Source: Methanosarcinales archaeon (GTDB lineage: Archaea; Halobacteriota; Methanosarcinia; Methanosarcinales; Methanocomedenaceae). Taken from it: a DNA stretch of 5,499 nt. Location of the stretch: positions 1 through 5,499 of the forward strand of contig DAOWEE010000147.1 of NCBI GenBank assembly GCA_030638625.1, given 5' to 3'. The notes beneath the pieces were generated by a model. That model saw nothing but the letters and a program-made list of their open reading frames with translations, searched no databases and was not told where the DNA came from. Every line of letters starts with the position of its first letter. Position 1 is the first letter of the stretch. The position numbers and the translations under genes were made by a program. Shown here in pieces: positions 4,706-5,499 of the stretch.

Positions 4706-5499
4706 GTGAGTTATATTGACCGTTTCATAAGAAAGTCCGTTGTTGATCTCAATCCCTGTATCCATGGGGGCAGGGTAGCGGAAAATGTCGAACTCAGCGG
4801 ACATGAACTGCTGGATTTCAGTGCTAATCTCAACCCCATGGGCCCGTATAAAATGGATATGCTCAGGAAGATTGTGGATGGTGCGTTGGAAAATATTGAC
4901 TTTTATCCTGATAACCGATATATAGAATTGAAAAAATCTGCCGCCGCCTTTACAGGTGTGAGTCCGGACAACATTGTTCCTACCAACGGTTCATCCGAGC
5001 TTATCAGGCTCATAGCCGAAACTATACTGGAGCGTGGGGATACCGTTCTGTTGCCCCAGCCCACCTTTGATGAATACGAACTGAGTATCAAACTAATTGG
5101 TGGAGTGCCTGAAAACATCGAGTACAGGGATGTCTACCAGAGCGACGGTGAAATCGACGAGGAAATGCTCTCAAGGTCAAAGGCAGTGTTCATCTGCAAC
5201 CCCAATAATCCCACAGGCACCCTGATTGCCAATTCAGACCTGGCAAAACTTGCACACAGATGCCAGAAAACCGGGACATTTTTGGTGGTTGATGAAGCGT
5301 TCATCGAATTATCAGACCCTGAACAGAGCATAGCAGGGCTGGTGATTGACAATCCCTTTGTGATAGTAATGCGGTCGATGACCAAGGTATTTGCCATACC
5401 CGGGATGAGGATGGGATACGGGATTGTACACAAGGATGTGGCAGCAAGGATGGAGAACATCAGGATTCCCTGGAACATAGGTACTATACCTGCTACTGT
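4706..5499 (+). CDS. cobD: L-threonine-O-3-phosphate decarboxylase CobD-like PLP enzyme (3' end outside window)
   Basis: 264 codons plus two bases, open at the right edge. It is a fold-type I aminotransferase-family enzyme. H20-GG opens the conserved N-terminal CobD-type motif, followed by LLDFSANLNPMGP. TNGSSE (93-98) is the PLP phosphate loop region, N165-PNNPTG the ring-contacting motif and D196 (VVDEAF) the pyridine-nitrogen partner. K227 in SMTKVFAIPGMRMGYG is the Schiff-base lysine. CobD decarboxylates L-threonine phosphate to aminopropanol phosphate for the corrinoid nucleotide loop; corrinoids are essential to methyl transfer in methanogens. Histidinol-phosphate aminotransferase (HisC) is the main alternative; the HGG start and SANLNP favour CobD. 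The frame has no ATG before residue 45, so GTG 4706-4708, 12 codons after an in-frame TAG, is the likely start. Some Methanosarcina CobD proteins carry an extra C-terminal domain; that part is not in the window. Confidence 0.82.
   Translation, partial: MSYIDRFIRKSVVDLNPCIHGGRVAENVELSGHELLDFSANLNPMGPYKMDMLRKIVDGALENIDFYPDNRYIELKKSAAAFTGVSPDNIVPTNGSSELIRLIAETILERGDTVLLPQPTFDEYELSIKLIGGVPENIEYRDVYQSDGEIDEEMLSRSKAVFICNPNNPTGTLIANSDLAKLAHRCQKTGTFLVVDEAFIELSDPEQSIAGLVIDNPFVIVMRSMTKVFAIPGMRMGYGIVHKDVAARMENIRIPWNIGTIPAT

Noticed and set aside
4903..5478. Minus-strand open frames of 71 and 114 codons
   Set aside because: They are antisense to the CobD-like frame, which is open throughout and has all PLP-enzyme motifs.
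4706..5499. Histidinol-phosphate aminotransferase (hisC) as the identity
   Set aside because: Not fully excluded, but the N-terminal HGG and SANLNP motifs favour CobD over HisC.

Overview
The window looks like chromosomal DNA of a methanogenic or methane-oxidising archaeon of the order Methanosarcinales (Methanosarcina, Methanoperedens or ANME-2 type). This rests on a DUF1699-like protein (a family I know from that group), a CcmE with the archaeal CXXXY haem-binding motif, a tRNA interrupted by a bulge-helix-bulge intron, TATA-type promoters and a corrinoid-pathway gene. The placement is from protein character only; the genus is not determined.

Left part (1-1917, minus strand): a compact four-gene transcription unit read leftward. 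It begins with a very small membrane protein resembling CcmD (1753-1884), then ccmE (1360-1734), a radical SAM/SPASM protein (148-1329) and the start of an exported rhodanese-like protein (1-141, cut by the window edge). Gaps are 18, 30 and 6 bases. ccmD and ccmE belong to system I cytochrome c maturation, so the radical SAM and rhodanese-like proteins are candidates for work linked to haem, thiol or sulfur handling outside the membrane. That link is inference from context.

Middle (1918-3883, minus strand): an AT-rich gap carrying the ccmD promoter, then a 603-residue HD-domain phosphohydrolase of the dGTPase/SAMHD1-like type. It has all core metal-binding residues and an extra C-terminal winged-helix-like module. 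Its start is fixed by an in-frame stop 9 bases upstream, and the promoter layout suggests a leaderless mRNA.

Right part (3884-5499): a divergent promoter region with a 9-bp hairpin leads into a tRNA-Arg(UCG) gene on the plus strand, with a 34-base intron after position 37 and an encoded CCA. A convergent DUF1699-like gene (4126-4521, minus) follows. A second divergent promoter region with a short GTATGTGT tandem repeat then leads to a plus-strand PLP enzyme (from 4706, cut at the right edge). Its HGG N-terminus and SxTK lysine motif fit CobD, threonine-phosphate decarboxylase, which supplies the aminopropanol arm of corrinoids.

No mobile element, CRISPR array, rRNA gene or clear sign of horizontal transfer was seen. 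The points most worth a second look are the ccmD-ccmE-radical SAM-rhodanese unit with its easily missed ccmD, the intron-bearing tRNA-Arg with a hairpin in its presumed leader, and the HD/winged-helix fusion.
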